NCBI RefSeq assembly: GCF_000377705.1
Contig: NZ_KB898631.1
Location: 1 to 64,000, forward strand
Direction: 5' to 3'
From: Salsuginibacillus kocurii DSM 18087
GTDB lineage: Bacteria > Bacillota > Bacilli > Bacillales > Marinococcaceae
Length of the DNA: 64,000 bases
The position numbers and the translations under genes are program-made. A model generated the notes under the pieces. That model did not search any database. It was not told the origin of the DNA and saw only the letters and a list, made by a program, of their open reading frames with translations. Positions 8,708 through 18,425 of this stretch are shown piece after piece. How positions within the stretch are numbered: the stretch's first letter is position 1; every line of letters starts with the position of its first letter.

Positions 8708-8881
8708 TTATGAATCAGAATCTTTTTTCATACGCCGGTAGCGCACGGTTGCATCAGCAACAGCTAAAGCACAAAGCGCAAGGTTGACTAAAACAAATGA
8801 CGTCATGCCTTCGCCCCAGCCCATAAGCGCCCCAATCAAAAACAAAGCTGCAGCAAACAAACTTAAATACATTCGCGTCAT
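8708..8881 (-). CDS. Small two-segment membrane protein, function unknown
   Basis: A 57-residue protein made almost entirely of two hydrophobic segments (LSLFAAALFLIGALMGW and SFVLVNLALCALAVADA) with a positively charged C-terminus (RYRRMKKDSDS). The ATG at 8881 is preferred over upstream in-frame codons because a GGTGGAGG Shine-Dalgarno precedes it and because the upstream extension has low-complexity, non-membrane composition. I do not recognise a family beyond small Bacillus membrane proteins of the YdiK/YrhC size class. Confidence 0.6.
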   Translation of the reverse strand: MTRMYLSLFAAALFLIGALMGWGEGMTSFVLVNLALCALAVADATVRYRRMKKDSDS

Positions 8882-9069
8882 GAGCGCCCTCCACCTTCTT
8901 CTTAGTAATATCCATCCACCTTCCCATCGTATCACAGCTTTTATTACTAAAACATAAAGAGAAATGTTACGTAAATCGGGTGGAATGTTACGTATTTTCC
9001 TGAGAATATTATGTGAATTAGTGCTCTGCATTTCTAAAGAGCTGCCTCATCTGGAGACAGCTCCCTTTC

Positions 9070-9894
9070 CTAGCGGGCGTTCATTTCACTTGGGTGTGGA
9101 CCTTGTCGCTCATTTCGATCGATGCTGTCAATTTTCTGCATATCTTGCGTCGTTAATTCAAAATCGAAGACATTGAAATTTTCTTCAATCCGTGCCGGAG
9201 TGACCGATTTTGGTATGGCAATTGTGTCTCGCTGCAGGTGCCAGCGCAGAATAACTTGAGCTGGTGTTTTGCTATGTTTTCGGGCCAAGGATTGAATAAC
9301 ATGGTGTTCTAATACGTCTCCTCCCTGCATCAAGGGGCTCCATGCTTCCACATATATATCGCTTGTTTTACAGAATTCCTTTAATTCGTGCTGGGCAAGG
9401 TACGGATGACACTCGACTTGATTCAAAGCCGGAGTTACTTCGCATTCTTCTAAAATGCGCTCCACATGGACACTGTCAAAGTTACAGACGCCAATCGCCC
9501 GAACTCTACCATCATGATAAAGCTTTTCAAGAGCTTTGTATGTCTCGATATACGTATCGTATTCCGGTGTGGGCCAATGAATGAGATAGAGATCAAGATA
9601 ATCAAGCCCCAGCTTTTCTAGGCTGGCATCAAATGCTCGTAATGTCTCATCAAAGCCTTGGTCCCCGTTCCACACTTTGGTCGTGATAAAGAGCTCTTCA
9701 CGTGGAATATGTGTATTTTTAAGAGCCTGGCCAACGCCCCGTTCATTCTTATAAATAGCAGCCGTGTCAATTGAGCGGTATCCGACTTCCAGCGCTTTCT
9801 CTACTGCGGGCCCAGCTTCACTTTCATCTACCTGCCATACACCAAAGCCGAGCTGCGGCATCGTTATTCCATTATTTAATGTTACGGTCTTCAT
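9070..9894 (-). CDS. Aldo/keto reductase
   Basis: An NADPH-dependent reductase of aldehydes and ketones, similar to B. subtilis YtbE/YvgN (methylglyoxal and other carbonyls). The catalytic tetrad is visible: Asp and Tyr in SIDTAAIYKNE, Lys in LFITTKVWN, His in LDLYLIHWP. The cofactor-binding segment near the end is IAIPKSVTPARIEENFNVF. The protein is 274 residues, typical of the family. The ATG at 9894 with AGGAAGTGAGAGG upstream is preferred to a TTG seven codons earlier. It stands alone between the small membrane gene and the formate dehydrogenase operon. Confidence 0.93.
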   Translation of the reverse strand: MKTVTLNNGITMPQLGFGVWQVDESEAGPAVEKALEVGYRSIDTAAIYKNERGVGQALKNTHIPREELFITTKVWNGDQGFDETLRAFDASLEKLGLDYLDLYLIHWPTPEYDTYIETYKALEKLYHDGRVRAIGVCNFDSVHVERILEECEVTPALNQVECHPYLAQHELKEFCKTSDIYVEAWSPLMQGGDVLEHHVIQSLARKHSKTPAQVILRWHLQRDTIAIPKSVTPARIEENFNVFDFELTTQDMQKIDSIDRNERQGPHPSEMNAR

Positions 9895-10034
9895 CCCTCT
9901 CACTTCCTTTTTCAAAAATTGAGTCGTATTCCCTGCAAATACAAAAAAAGCCTGCCTTAAAGTTATACCCTATACGCTTCGGATATACCCTTCCATCGTA
10001 GCACAGGATCTCAAAAATTTCCTTTTACACAAAT

Positions 10035-10063
10035 AAGGCTGCCCATTAATCATGGACAGCCCC
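10035..10063 (-). terminator. Terminator of the fdhF-DUF1641 operon
   Basis: On the minus strand GGCTGTCCAT-GATT-AATGGGCAGCC forms a stem of about 10 bp followed by TTATTTGTG, 14 bp past the DUF1641 stop codon. Confidence 0.75.
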
Positions 10064-10076
10064 TTTCTTATTACTA

Positions 10077-10595
10077 TTACACGTTCGAATCCGGTGTGCG
10101 ATCGACGTTTTGTTGGTGGTCGGTTTTTTCCTCTCCCATTCCTTTTAAAAAGTTTAAGGTGAGAGTTACGGCCCGGTTTACCTCTGGATCTTTTAATGCT
10201 CGTACCATGTCGAGGTAGCCCGTTGATTCGTCCGTATCGGCATTCTCGCCTACTCGTTCAATCCCTGCATTTACTTTAAGCAAGATCGGCTCCAATTCCT
10301 TCATGTTGACCAGGCCGAGCGTGCTCATCATAAGCAGGCCATTACGAATCGCCTGGGTATTCTCTGGCTTATCAAGGTTTTGCACGAGAACTCTTAATAC
10401 TTGGTCGCCTTCACTTACCAAGCCATTTAGCAAATTAAGAATGCCTTGCTTCTCTAAATTTCCAAGGAGCTCTACTGTTTTCGTGATGGCTTCTTTGTTT
10501 TCAAGTAAGGTTTCTTGCAGCTCTTCTAACTCCTGCTGGCGCTGTTCTTCCTCAGTAAGTTCCTTTTTGTCAATGTGAGTGATCGGTTTAGCCAC
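10077..10595 (-). CDS. DUF1641 protein, formate dehydrogenase partner (YjgD/YrhD type)
   Basis: A 172-residue soluble, mostly helical protein with the DUF1641 core ([39 protein letters not shown]). In B. subtilis, DUF1641 genes (yjgD, yrhD) directly follow formate-dehydrogenase-like genes (yjgC, yrhE), and the same order is seen here. It overlaps the end of fdhF by 8 nt. The start is placed at GTG 10595 because AAGGAAGG lies 8 nt upstream; a GTG three codons earlier abuts that site. It probably contributes to assembly or function of the enzyme encoded upstream, but its biochemical role is not established. Confidence 0.88.
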   Translation of the reverse strand: MAKPITHIDKKELTEEEQRQQELEELQETLLENKEAITKTVELLGNLEKQGILNLLNGLVSEGDQVLRVLVQNLDKPENTQAIRNGLLMMSTLGLVNMKELEPILLKVNAGIERVGENADTDESTGYLDMVRALKDPEVNRAVTLTLNFLKGMGEEKTDHQQNVDRTPDSNV

Positions 10596-13554
10596 GCGGC
10601 TCACCTTCCTTTGTCACAAGTTCACCAGGGAATGTGTAGTCAGAACGCTGCCATTTCTTCTCTACTTGAACGCCAATTTGCGGCTGTGGATTTCCGTAGC
10701 GGTGATTAATTCGCGGCAGTGGCGATTCACCTTTTTCCTCAAGGATCTCCATTTTTACCCGCAATTCTTTATAAGCCGGTGTGTCCGTATCTTTGTCGGC
10801 ATAGCTGCTTGTTAAAAAGTTGACAGCTGCATCTCCGCTGTCGTTCATTGGGACATAGAGCTCGTTGCCCGTGACACGGTCTGTGACAATACATTTTATT
10901 TTAATCGAACCATACGGCGAAGTTAATCTAACGAGTGTTCCATCGCTTAAGCCGCGATCTTCAGCCAACTGCGGCGACACTTCGACGAATGTGGACGGAG
11001 TTTTCTCTTTGAGGCCTTCATTTCGGTACGTCATATTGCCTTCATGGAAATGCTCCAGCAGGCGGCCATTGTTGACGTGTAAGTCAAACTCTTCATCATA
11101 AGTGATCGGCTCGGTATAACTAACCGGATAAAATCTGGCTTTCCCATCTGGAAAAGGAAACCCGTCTTTAAATAGGAGCGGTGAATCTCGCCCATCTTTA
11201 TCAACTGGCCATTGCAGACTTTCATAGTTTTCGAGTCGGTCGTAGCTCACGCCAGCAAAAATTGGCGCCAGGCTTGCAGCTTCATCCATAATTTCGGATG
11301 GGTGATCATATGACCAATTTGCTCCTAAGCGATTAGCCACTTCCATAATAATTTGCCAATCTGGTTTGGAATCCGCATATGGTTCTAGTGTTTTGTATAA
11401 GCGCTGAATGCGACGTTCCGTGTTGGTGAATGTTCCGTCCTTTTCCAGACTAGGACTTGCAGGCAACACAACATCAGCAAATTCTGCGGTCTTCGATAAG
11501 AATGGGTCTTGGACAACAAAGAAATCCAATTTCTCAAAAGCCGTTTGCACATAATTTAAGTTGGAGTCGACAATTCCCATGTCTTCTCCTTTTAAATAAA
11601 TTCCTTTCAGTTTACCTTCATGGATGGCATCGACCATTTCATGGTTGTTTAACCCCACCTCACGCGGCAGATCAACGCCCCAGACTCTTTCATATTTTTC
11701 CCGCACTTCATCGTCAGTTACTAGTTCATAACCTGGGAAGCGGTCCGGCATGCTGCCAAAGTCGCTTGCCCCTTGAACATTGTTATGGCCGCGGAGTGGA
11801 TATGCGCCAGTACCGGGTTTTCCATAATTGCCAGTAGCGAGCAGCAAATTGGAGATTGCAGTGGACGTATCGCTTCCTGCAATATGCTGGGTAACGCCCA
11901 TCGCCCAAAGGACGCACGTTGTTTTTGCATCCCGGATCATTTCTGCAGTCTGGATGAGCTGTTCTTGACTCAGCCCAGTTACTTCCTCTGCATATTCAAG
12001 AGTATATGGCTCTAAGCTTTCAATAAATTCCGCTTCACCGTTCACCCATTCTTTGATGAAGTTCTGATCAGCCCAGCCTTGGTCGATCATGTACTTGGTA
12101 ACCGCTGAAATCCATACCAAGTCTGTACCGGAGTTAGGATGTAAGAAAAGGTCAGAACGTTCTGCCATTTCATGTTTTCTCATGTCCGCGACGATAAGCT
12201 TTTGGTTATGGAGCTTATTGGCCCGCTTCACCCGTGTTGCAAGGACCGGGTGAGACTCCGAAGTATTCGACCCGACTACAATGACAAGCTCCGACATTTC
12301 AATGTCTTTAATTGAACCAGCATCTCCTCCGTGACCTACTGTGCGGAACAAGCCCATGGTAGCTGGCGTTTGGCAGTAACGAGAACAATTATCGATGTTA
12401 TTTGTTCCCATAACGGCCCGTCCCAGCTTTTGCATTAAATATGAATCTTCATTCGTACATTTCGATGAACTAATAAACCCTAGCGCATCTTGACTATGTT
12501 CATCTTTGATTGCTGTCATTTTTTCTGCAATGAGATCTAAGGCTTCATCCCATTCAGCTTCACGGAATTTATCTCCTTCCCGGATGAGTGGCTTTCTTAA
12601 CCGCTCTTCGCTGTTCACAAAGTCCCAGCCGAATTTTCCTTTCACGCAGGTAGAGATGCCATTTGCCGGTGCTTCCACTTGCGGCTCAACTTTTAAAATG
12701 TCGCGGCCTTTCGTCCAAATATCAAAGCTGCAGCCTACTCCGCAATACGTACAAACCGTTTTCGTTTTTTCAATCCGGTTATCCCGCATTTTTTCTTCCA
12801 TATCCGACAAGGCTAAAATCGATCCATAACCCGTTTCAACACTTTTTGTGATTTCGATCATCGGGCGTAGTGTATCTTCTTGAATGCCCGTCATATAGCC
12901 TGCTTCTCCAACCATGCCTTTCTCCATCATAGCGTTGCATGGACATACAGTAGAACAGTGGCCGCAATTGACGCAGGAAGATTCATTGATCGGCACATCG
13001 TTGTCCCAAATAACACGCGGACGCTCTCTTTCCCAATCAATCGTTAGTGTCTCGGTTACCTGCACGTCCTGGCATGCTTCGACACAGCGGCCGCACAAAA
13101 TACACTGGTCCGGGTCATAACGGTAAAAAGCCCCAGAGTTGTCTACTTCGCTCGGCTTTGCTTCAAACGGAATGCTTTGATGGTTAATTTTCATGTCTTT
13201 TACCGCATTATGAATTTCACAAGTACCGTTGTTATAATCACAAACCGTACAATACAGCTCGTGATTATACAAAATCCGGTCCATCGCAATAACTTGAGCT
13301 TCCTGGACATGAGGAGCCGCTGTCTTGATTTTATCCCCTGAATTCATAGTGGTGGAACAAGCACGTGTCATTTCTCCGTTCACTTCTACAATACAGGTGT
13401 CGCACGTTTCGATCGCACCCAAGCTTGGATGATAGCAAACATTAGGTACTTCCTCTTCGGTTCCTCTTAGCACCTCTAGAATCGATTGGTTTTCTTGAAC
13501 TGTTTGAAGTTTTCCGTTCAGTTGGACAGATATGTCTTTAGTCAAACTGCTCAT
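10588..13554 (-). CDS. fdhF: Formate dehydrogenase alpha subunit (YjgC/YrhE type), Cys form
   Basis: A 988-residue cytoplasmic molybdopterin enzyme expected to oxidise formate to CO2. Domain order: plant-type 2Fe-2S domain (Cys 40, 51, 54, 66), NuoG-like segment with extra cysteines (102-112), two 4Fe-4S ferredoxin motifs (Cys 151-161 and 194-206), molybdopterin 4Fe-4S domain (Cys 268, 271, 275, 303), catalytic domain and C-terminal dinucleotide-binding domain. The residue that ligates Mo is Cys at about 394 in [11 protein letters not shown], where E. coli FdhF has selenocysteine; the following His of E. coli is Gln here. No separate diaphorase (NuoE/F-like) gene is adjacent, so the electron acceptor is open. 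It is followed by its DUF1641 partner, and cofactor and sulfurtransferase genes lie within 12 kb. Confidence 0.93.
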   Translation of the reverse strand: MSSLTKDISVQLNGKLQTVQENQSILEVLRGTEEEVPNVCYHPSLGAIETCDTCIVEVNGEMTRACSTTMNSGDKIKTAAPHVQEAQVIAMDRILYNHELYCTVCDYNNGTCEIHNAVKDMKINHQSIPFEAKPSEVDNSGAFYRYDPDQCILCGRCVEACQDVQVTETLTIDWERERPRVIWDNDVPINESSCVNCGHCSTVCPCNAMMEKGMVGEAGYMTGIQEDTLRPMIEITKSVETGYGSILALSDMEEKMRDNRIEKTKTVCTYCGVGCSFDIWTKGRDILKVEPQVEAPANGISTCVKGKFGWDFVNSEERLRKPLIREGDKFREAEWDEALDLIAEKMTAIKDEHSQDALGFISSSKCTNEDSYLMQKLGRAVMGTNNIDNCSRYCQTPATMGLFRTVGHGGDAGSIKDIEMSELVIVVGSNTSESHPVLATRVKRANKLHNQKLIVADMRKHEMAERSDLFLHPNSGTDLVWISAVTKYMIDQGWADQNFIKEWVNGEAEFIESLEPYTLEYAEEVTGLSQEQLIQTAEMIRDAKTTCVLWAMGVTQHIAGSDTSTAISNLLLATGNYGKPGTGAYPLRGHNNVQGASDFGSMPDRFPGYELVTDDEVREKYERVWGVDLPREVGLNNHEMVDAIHEGKLKGIYLKGEDMGIVDSNLNYVQTAFEKLDFFVVQDPFLSKTAEFADVVLPASPSLEKDGTFTNTERRIQRLYKTLEPYADSKPDWQIIMEVANRLGANWSYDHPSEIMDEAASLAPIFAGVSYDRLENYESLQWPVDKDGRDSPLLFKDGFPFPDGKARFYPVSYTEPITYDEEFDLHVNNGRLLEHFHEGNMTYRNEGLKEKTPSTFVEVSPQLAEDRGLSDGTLVRLTSPYGSIKIKCIVTDRVTGNELYVPMNDSGDAAVNFLTSSYADKDTDTPAYKELRVKMEILEEKGESPLPRINHRYGNPQPQIGVQVEKKWQRSDYTFPGELVTKEGEPRG

Positions 13555-13613
13555 CCTCTCTTTTCATCTAGACCTACAAGAGTTAATTTGTGTGCTTTTA
13601 CATGAAGTTGCAG

Positions 13614-13652
13614 GAAACCGTCGGCTGATCTATTGACCCTCCCGACGGTTTG
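13614..13652 (-). terminator. Hairpin after the OFA transporter gene
   Basis: AAACCGTCGG (13615-13624) and CCGACGGTTT (13642-13651) form a perfect 10-bp stem 11 bp past the transporter stop codon. The T-run after the stem on the minus strand is short, so termination may be partial and allow read-through into fdhF. Confidence 0.6.
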
Positions 13653-13662
13653 TAAAGTTGAA

Positions 13663-14916
13663 TTAACCAGCCGCTTGTTCGGCTTCGTTCTGCTTTTTAA
13701 GTTGGGTGATGTCAATACGTACTAACAAGGAAACGACTAGCGCTACCGCTACCATCCCCCCAAAAATATACAAAGTGAGCACATAACTGTCAGTTACTTC
13801 CCGAATGTAAGAAGCAACGTTAGGACCGACAAGGCCGGCAGCTGCCCAAGCCGTTAAAATGTAACCGTGAATCGCGCCAAGCTCTTTTGTACCGAAAAGG
13901 TCGCCAATATAAGCTGGAATCGACGCGAAGCCGCCACCATAACAAGTCATGATAATAAACAACACAATTTGGAATACAATCAAATGAGTTAAACTTGGTA
14001 GTGCAAAATAGGCCACAACTTGAATAACGAAAAAGGCTGTATACGTATTGGCTCGTCCAATGTAGTCAGAAAGCGAGGCCCACGCAAGCCTGCCAACTCC
14101 GTTAAACAAGCCCATAATTCCAACCATCGTTGCTGCGGCTGCAGCCGACATGCCGGTAATTTCTTGTCCCATTGGAGAAGCCACGGCTAAAATGGCAATA
14201 CCAGCAGTAACATTAATAAATAACATCATCCATAAATACCAAAAACGACGCGTTTTGACAGCTTCATTCGCTGTCAGCTGCGCTAAATCAGCACTCTTTT
14301 TCGTACCACCTTCATGCCCTGCCATGTAACCTTCCGGCGGACGCTCTAAGTAAAGAGACGAAGCAAGCATGATGACAAAATAAGTGGCCCCTAAAACAAA
14401 AAACGTATTAGCAATGCCGACACCGCTCATCAAGGCTTCTTTTAACGGGCTTGCAATAGTTGCGGCAAAGCCAAATCCCATGATTGCTAGTCCTGTCGCC
14501 AACCCTCGGCGGTCCGGAAACCATTTAACCAAAGAAGAAACCGGGGTAATATAACCAACCCCAAGTCCTATACCACCCAATACCCCGTAAGTGATATAAA
14601 TTAACCATAAAGATTCAAACATTACTGCAAATCCTGACGCAAAAACCCCGACGCCAAAAAAGCTGGCTGCCACTAATCCCGAGACTCGAGGACCATACTT
14701 TTCGACAAAATGCCCCATAAATGCTGCAGATAAACCTAAAAATAAAATTGCAATACTAAAAGTAAGTGATACCCCACTCAAGCTCCAACCCATTTCTGAT
14801 TGCAACGGGTTGGTAAATACACTCCAGGCGTAAACAGAGCCGATGGAGATATGGATACCGACTGCAGCGAGCGCAATCAGCCACCTGTTTTTTGTCTTCT
14901 TCTCAGCCATACTCAT
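13663..14916 (-). CDS. MFS transporter, oxalate/formate antiporter (OFA) family
   Basis: A 417-residue integral membrane carrier with about 12 hydrophobic segments. The start IALAAVGIHISIGSVYAWSVF and the loop WFPDRRGLATGLAIMGFG between segments 4 and 5 are typical of the OFA branch of the major facilitator superfamily. Known members exchange oxalate for formate or carry related monocarboxylates. Placed between two formate-dehydrogenase-like genes on the same strand, it most likely moves formate or oxalate; this is inferred from family plus context. An ATG two codons downstream is an alternative start. The hairpin at 13614 separates it from fdhF. Confidence 0.88.
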   Translation of the reverse strand: MSMAEKKTKNRWLIALAAVGIHISIGSVYAWSVFTNPLQSEMGWSLSGVSLTFSIAILFLGLSAAFMGHFVEKYGPRVSGLVAASFFGVGVFASGFAVMFESLWLIYITYGVLGGIGLGVGYITPVSSLVKWFPDRRGLATGLAIMGFGFAATIASPLKEALMSGVGIANTFFVLGATYFVIMLASSLYLERPPEGYMAGHEGGTKKSADLAQLTANEAVKTRRFWYLWMMLFINVTAGIAILAVASPMGQEITGMSAAAAATMVGIMGLFNGVGRLAWASLSDYIGRANTYTAFFVIQVVAYFALPSLTHLIVFQIVLFIIMTCYGGGFASIPAYIGDLFGTKELGAIHGYILTAWAAAGLVGPNVASYIREVTDSYVLTLYIFGGMVAVALVVSLLVRIDITQLKKQNEAEQAAG

Positions 14917-15072
14917 ACATCCCTTCTATTCAAACTTTGGACACAGCCATTCCCGTTGAAGCGAATACATAATCACCTTTCTTTTCCAACAACCCACACA
15001 TCTCCACTTTTTTCGCAGTGAAACGACAAAAATTTTTATCCTAACATCGCCATTGAAGAACAGGTGATACGT

Positions 15073-15126
15073 AAAAGGGAAAAGGAGTGAAGCTACAGCT
15101 TACAAGCTCCACCTTTCCCCTTTCCT
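15073..15126 (-). terminator. Terminator after the YdeP-type gene
   Basis: On the minus strand the arms GGGGAAAGG-TGGAGC and GCTTCA-CTCCTTTTCCC form a long imperfect stem that ends in CCTTTTACG. Confidence 0.6.
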
Positions 15127-15143
15127 TTCACTAACGAAGCTTT

Positions 15144-17492
15144 TTATTCTGGCGTCATCTCCAAGTCTTCCACTCGTTTTTCCACGTAGTTCTGGTCCTT
15201 TTGGGCATGGAAGGTTTCTGCCTTTTCGACGATGACTGCCGTGTTGTATTCAGGAATCTGAGCATGTTCTTCATATACCCCTTTTGGAAGAAGAACATTT
15301 CCTTCCGGCCAGTAAACGGCGATATTACCAGAACTAATATCTTCAAACTGAGCGGTTCCCTGGTAGATTCCAAACTGGTTGTAAGCGACAATCGCTTCAT
15401 GTTCTTTAATGTTTAGTTTCTCAGCGTCTTCTGCACTCATTACAACGGCGTAGCGATCCGCATTATTAAACGGATCCTTATCGCTATACAGCATTGAGTT
15501 GAACTGCTTGCCTCGACGAGACGTCACAAAGAACTGGCCTTCGGTGCGACGGTTTTCCGGAATATCAATGCTGAGTAAGTTCCCTTTTCCATCTGGAGTT
15601 GGACAGACACCATCTTCACAAAGCCATGCCCCACCCCACTGGAAGACATCTCCTTTTTCTTTTAAGTGCTGAATGCCGTCATAATTTGTATTGGCCACAG
15701 CAATCTCGTCGCGAATTTCCTGAGCTGTATTAAACTGAATCAACTCTTTTTGCTCAGGATGAATACGCGAAGCTAAATCTACATAAATCTCCCACTCTGA
15801 GCGAGCTTCTTCAATGCGTGGACCTTTAATTTCCGGGCTGAAGTAAACCATGCGTTCCGTACTCGTCGATGTGCCGCCACCTGGCTGTTCGTACCGGGTC
15901 ATCGCTGGCAGGATAATGACTTCTTCTTTGGCATCAGCAAGTGTTGACGTGTTAAACATAATGTCCTGATGGACGCGGAGGTCGACACTCTCAAGCACTT
16001 GCTCAATGTAATCTGGATCCGGCATGGTCTCGAGGAAGTTCCCTCCGCTCGTGTAAAAGAGCTTCAGCTTACGTTCATGATCCTCAGGAAGCATAGCGTT
16101 TTCTAGCGTTTGCCCGACTGTATCTCCTTGCCACCTTGGCACCTCAAAGTTCCAAATATCCTCAATCCGGTCGGCATTCTCCTGGGTGAAGTCGCCACCA
16201 GGAAGCACAAATGGATCAGCTCCCATTTCACCAGATCCTTGAACTCCGCTGTGACCACGGATCGGCATAACACCGCAGTGCTCACGACCGAGGAAACCTT
16301 GGAGCAACGCCAAGTTTGCAACCTGGGAAATATTATCGGTAGCAAAGCGATGCTGGGTAAGCCCCATGCTCCAGATGAAAATACCTGAGTTAGACTTAGC
16401 CAACAATTCGGCCATTTCACCGATCCTTGCTTGGGAGAGGCCCGAAGATGCTTCAAGCTCATGCCAATCCTGGCTTTTCATATGTTCTTTCAATTCATGG
16501 AAACCGTTCGTATGCTCATTGATAAATTCATGATTTACCGCCGAGCCCGGTTCCTCCTCTTCCATTTCAAACCAATACTTCATAATCCCGTTCATAAAAG
16601 CAATGTCGCCGCCGATATTCACTTGATAAACGTCATCGACAATTTCGGTTCCGAACATCGCACTCTCAGCAATCGATGGGATCCAGTATTTTTCCATGGA
16701 CGGCTCCCGGTATGGATTAATCATGATGATTTTCGTTCCTGCCTTTTTGGCAGCATACATATACTTCGTAGAAACCGGCTGGTTATTTGCAGCTACACTC
16801 CCCCAAAACACCAATACATCCGTGCCAATCCAGTCTTTGTAATTACAACTGGAGGCGCCTATCCCAAGCGAGCGTTTAAGCGCCGTCTTACTCGGGGAAT
16901 GGCAAATGCGAGAAGCATTATCAATATTGTTGGTGCCAATAAAACGCGCCGCTTTGGCAGCTGTGTAGTAGACTTCATTCGTAATCCCACGTGCCGTTAG
17001 ATAAAAGGCCATCTGCTTTGGGTCAATCGCTTTTGTTTTCGCAGCGATGCGGTCGAGTGCTTCGTCCCAGCTGATGCGGGTAAATGCCTTTTCTCCTTTT
17101 TTGCGGGAAAGGGGGTACGGAATGCGGCCGAGCTTGCGCAGCTCGGTGCTGTCTAGTTCTCGCAGTTTATCGACATCTTCAAACCAGGCCGGATCCATTG
17201 CCGGCATCGTGTTTAAGCGCAATACATTCAAACGCGTCGTGCACAGATGAGGACCTTTTAAGGTTTGGTCGTACAAGCCGGACACCCCAAGTGCACAGCC
17301 GTCACACACCCCCTGGGTTAAAATTCGAAATGCATAGGTTGCATTATCTTTATTTTCCCAGGCCACTTTCATCGTATCGCGAATATGGTGAGGCTTTACT
17401 TTGCCAAGCCCCATTGGCGTAAGACCGGCCCACAGTTTTGGCTGCGGCTTTTTATCTACTTTCACCGGTCCTGTATGTTTTGTATTTCCCAC
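15144..17492 (-). CDS. FdhF/YdeP family molybdopterin oxidoreductase
   Basis: A 782-residue enzyme with molybdopterin oxidoreductase and C-terminal dinucleotide-binding domains and no N-terminal ferredoxin modules. The cluster motif CDGCALGVSGLYDQ (about residues 62-75) and the Mo-ligand region NASRICHSPSK, with Cys-His in the catalytic position, match the YdeP branch. E. coli YdeP is linked to acid resistance; formate as substrate is not proven for this branch. The GTG at 17492 is preferred because AAGAGGT lies 6-7 nt upstream, while a GTG three codons earlier overlaps that site. It is upstream of the OFA carrier and may form one unit with it, with a terminator between them. Confidence 0.88.
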   Translation of the reverse strand: MGNTKHTGPVKVDKKPQPKLWAGLTPMGLGKVKPHHIRDTMKVAWENKDNATYAFRILTQGVCDGCALGVSGLYDQTLKGPHLCTTRLNVLRLNTMPAMDPAWFEDVDKLRELDSTELRKLGRIPYPLSRKKGEKAFTRISWDEALDRIAAKTKAIDPKQMAFYLTARGITNEVYYTAAKAARFIGTNNIDNASRICHSPSKTALKRSLGIGASSCNYKDWIGTDVLVFWGSVAANNQPVSTKYMYAAKKAGTKIIMINPYREPSMEKYWIPSIAESAMFGTEIVDDVYQVNIGGDIAFMNGIMKYWFEMEEEEPGSAVNHEFINEHTNGFHELKEHMKSQDWHELEASSGLSQARIGEMAELLAKSNSGIFIWSMGLTQHRFATDNISQVANLALLQGFLGREHCGVMPIRGHSGVQGSGEMGADPFVLPGGDFTQENADRIEDIWNFEVPRWQGDTVGQTLENAMLPEDHERKLKLFYTSGGNFLETMPDPDYIEQVLESVDLRVHQDIMFNTSTLADAKEEVIILPAMTRYEQPGGGTSTSTERMVYFSPEIKGPRIEEARSEWEIYVDLASRIHPEQKELIQFNTAQEIRDEIAVANTNYDGIQHLKEKGDVFQWGGAWLCEDGVCPTPDGKGNLLSIDIPENRRTEGQFFVTSRRGKQFNSMLYSDKDPFNNADRYAVVMSAEDAEKLNIKEHEAIVAYNQFGIYQGTAQFEDISSGNIAVYWPEGNVLLPKGVYEEHAQIPEYNTAVIVEKAETFHAQKDQNYVEKRVEDLEMTPE

Positions 17493-17575
17493 ATGACTCA
17501 CCTCTTCATAAAATCTATATGTCTACTGCCCCGTCCGCTGTACTCTTCTAAACCATTTCTTTATTGATTTTGACA

Positions 17576-17622
17576 AAATAAAAACCACCGCTGCCCTAGA
17601 TTACTAGAGCGACGGTGGCAAA
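17576..17622 (-). terminator. Terminator after the DUF2294 gene
   Basis: On the minus strand GCCACCG ... CGGTGG flanks a 20-nt region that itself contains CTCTAG/CTAG pairing, followed by TTTTTATTTT. Confidence 0.75.
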
Positions 17623-17655
17623 GCCTTCAGCAGGAGCGCTGCCAAGTACCTAACC

Positions 17656-18024
17656 TTACGTACGTTCTGCATTAAATTTTTTCTCTAAGTCGTCGTCGAA
17701 CACAAAGATCGACATACCAAAATCACGTTCAATATCAATATCAACAAACAAATCTTTAAAGTTGGCGCCCAGCAGCTCTTCCATCTCTACTGGATGATTA
17801 TCGCGGTACATTTCTTTTACCATTTCTGTTCTGGCACCTCTAAGCATCTGTTTGCCATCATCATTTGTCGCAATGAAACGCTCGACCGGTGAAAGATTAC
17901 CCTCCATCTCACAAATTGCCCAATTCTTGCAAAAGGTCGTGTAAATCTTGCTTGGCCCTTTTCCCATATAGCGTTTGCGAAACGCCCGTACTAGGTTACT
18001 AAACTCTGCTTCGTACTTATTCAT
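17656..18024 (-). CDS. DUF2294 domain protein
   Basis: A 122-residue soluble protein with one DUF2294 domain: an N-terminal EAEFSNLVRAFRKRYMGKGPSKIY, the core CEMEGNLSPVERFIATNDDGK and a C-terminal DLFVDIDIERDFGMSIFVFD. The domain is frequent near formate-dehydrogenase and molybdopterin genes in Firmicutes, but its activity is unknown. A larger protein with a related double domain lies at 26911. It sits between the YdeP gene and the divergent fdhD; the two promoters share a 400-bp intergenic region with the inverted repeat at 18058. Confidence 0.85.
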   Translation of the reverse strand: MNKYEAEFSNLVRAFRKRYMGKGPSKIYTTFCKNWAICEMEGNLSPVERFIATNDDGKQMLRGARTEMVKEMYRDNHPVEMEELLGANFKDLFVDIDIERDFGMSIFVFDDDLEKKFNAERT

Positions 18025-18057
18025 TTGTCCGCCAACCTTTTACCTATTCTTTTCCCA

Positions 18058-18076
18058 TTGACATGCCCATTGTCAA
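18058..18076. promoter_or_regulatory. Inverted repeat, candidate operator/-35 region of the DUF2294 gene
   Basis: TTGACA-N7-TGTCAA is a perfect palindrome 34 bp before the DUF2294 start. On the minus strand its right arm also reads as a consensus -35 box, but a good -10 box is not seen at 17 nt. A regulator that binds over the -35 element would fit. Confidence 0.4.
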
Positions 18077-18359
18077 GGTAAGGTGAGAGTTTTAAGCGAT
18101 GGCTGTCCACGCAAAAAAACCCTTACATCTCCGGGAATTTTGATGGCAGCATTGCTTAGCGAGAAACAGGAAACGCTACTTCTCTACCAAACGATTGAAT
18201 CGCTTACATTACTGATCAACATTTGAACCGACAACAGGGTCTCTATCTCGTATCTCAAATGTTACGATTTCTTGAATTCATTAGAATCATATCGTATTTT
18301 AAAAAGAGATTCAAGCACTCCCTTACCGAAGCAGATGAATCGAAACGCAGGGGTTATAC

Positions 18360-18389
18360 TTGTCGATTGCTTTTCGTTAGATGTATAGT
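18360..18389 (+). promoter_or_regulatory. Probable fdhD promoter
   Basis: TTGTCG (18360-18365), 18-nt spacer and TATAGT (18384-18389), about 37 bp before the GTG start of fdhD. The rest of the 18025-18425 gap shows no convincing gene or RNA. Confidence 0.6.
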
Positions 18390-18425
18390 AAACTCACAAC
18401 TAGGAAGTTACGTGTATGAAGGTAG

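Noticed and set aside
10588-13554. Selenocysteine in formate dehydrogenase
   Set aside because: The Mo-ligand position reads Cys (SRYCQTP) and the frame has no internal stop, so this enzyme is the Cys form.
18180-18200. cre site in the fdhD upstream region
   Set aside because: TTGAATCGCTTACA resembles the consensus but mismatches the second position and lies over 200 bp from the start.
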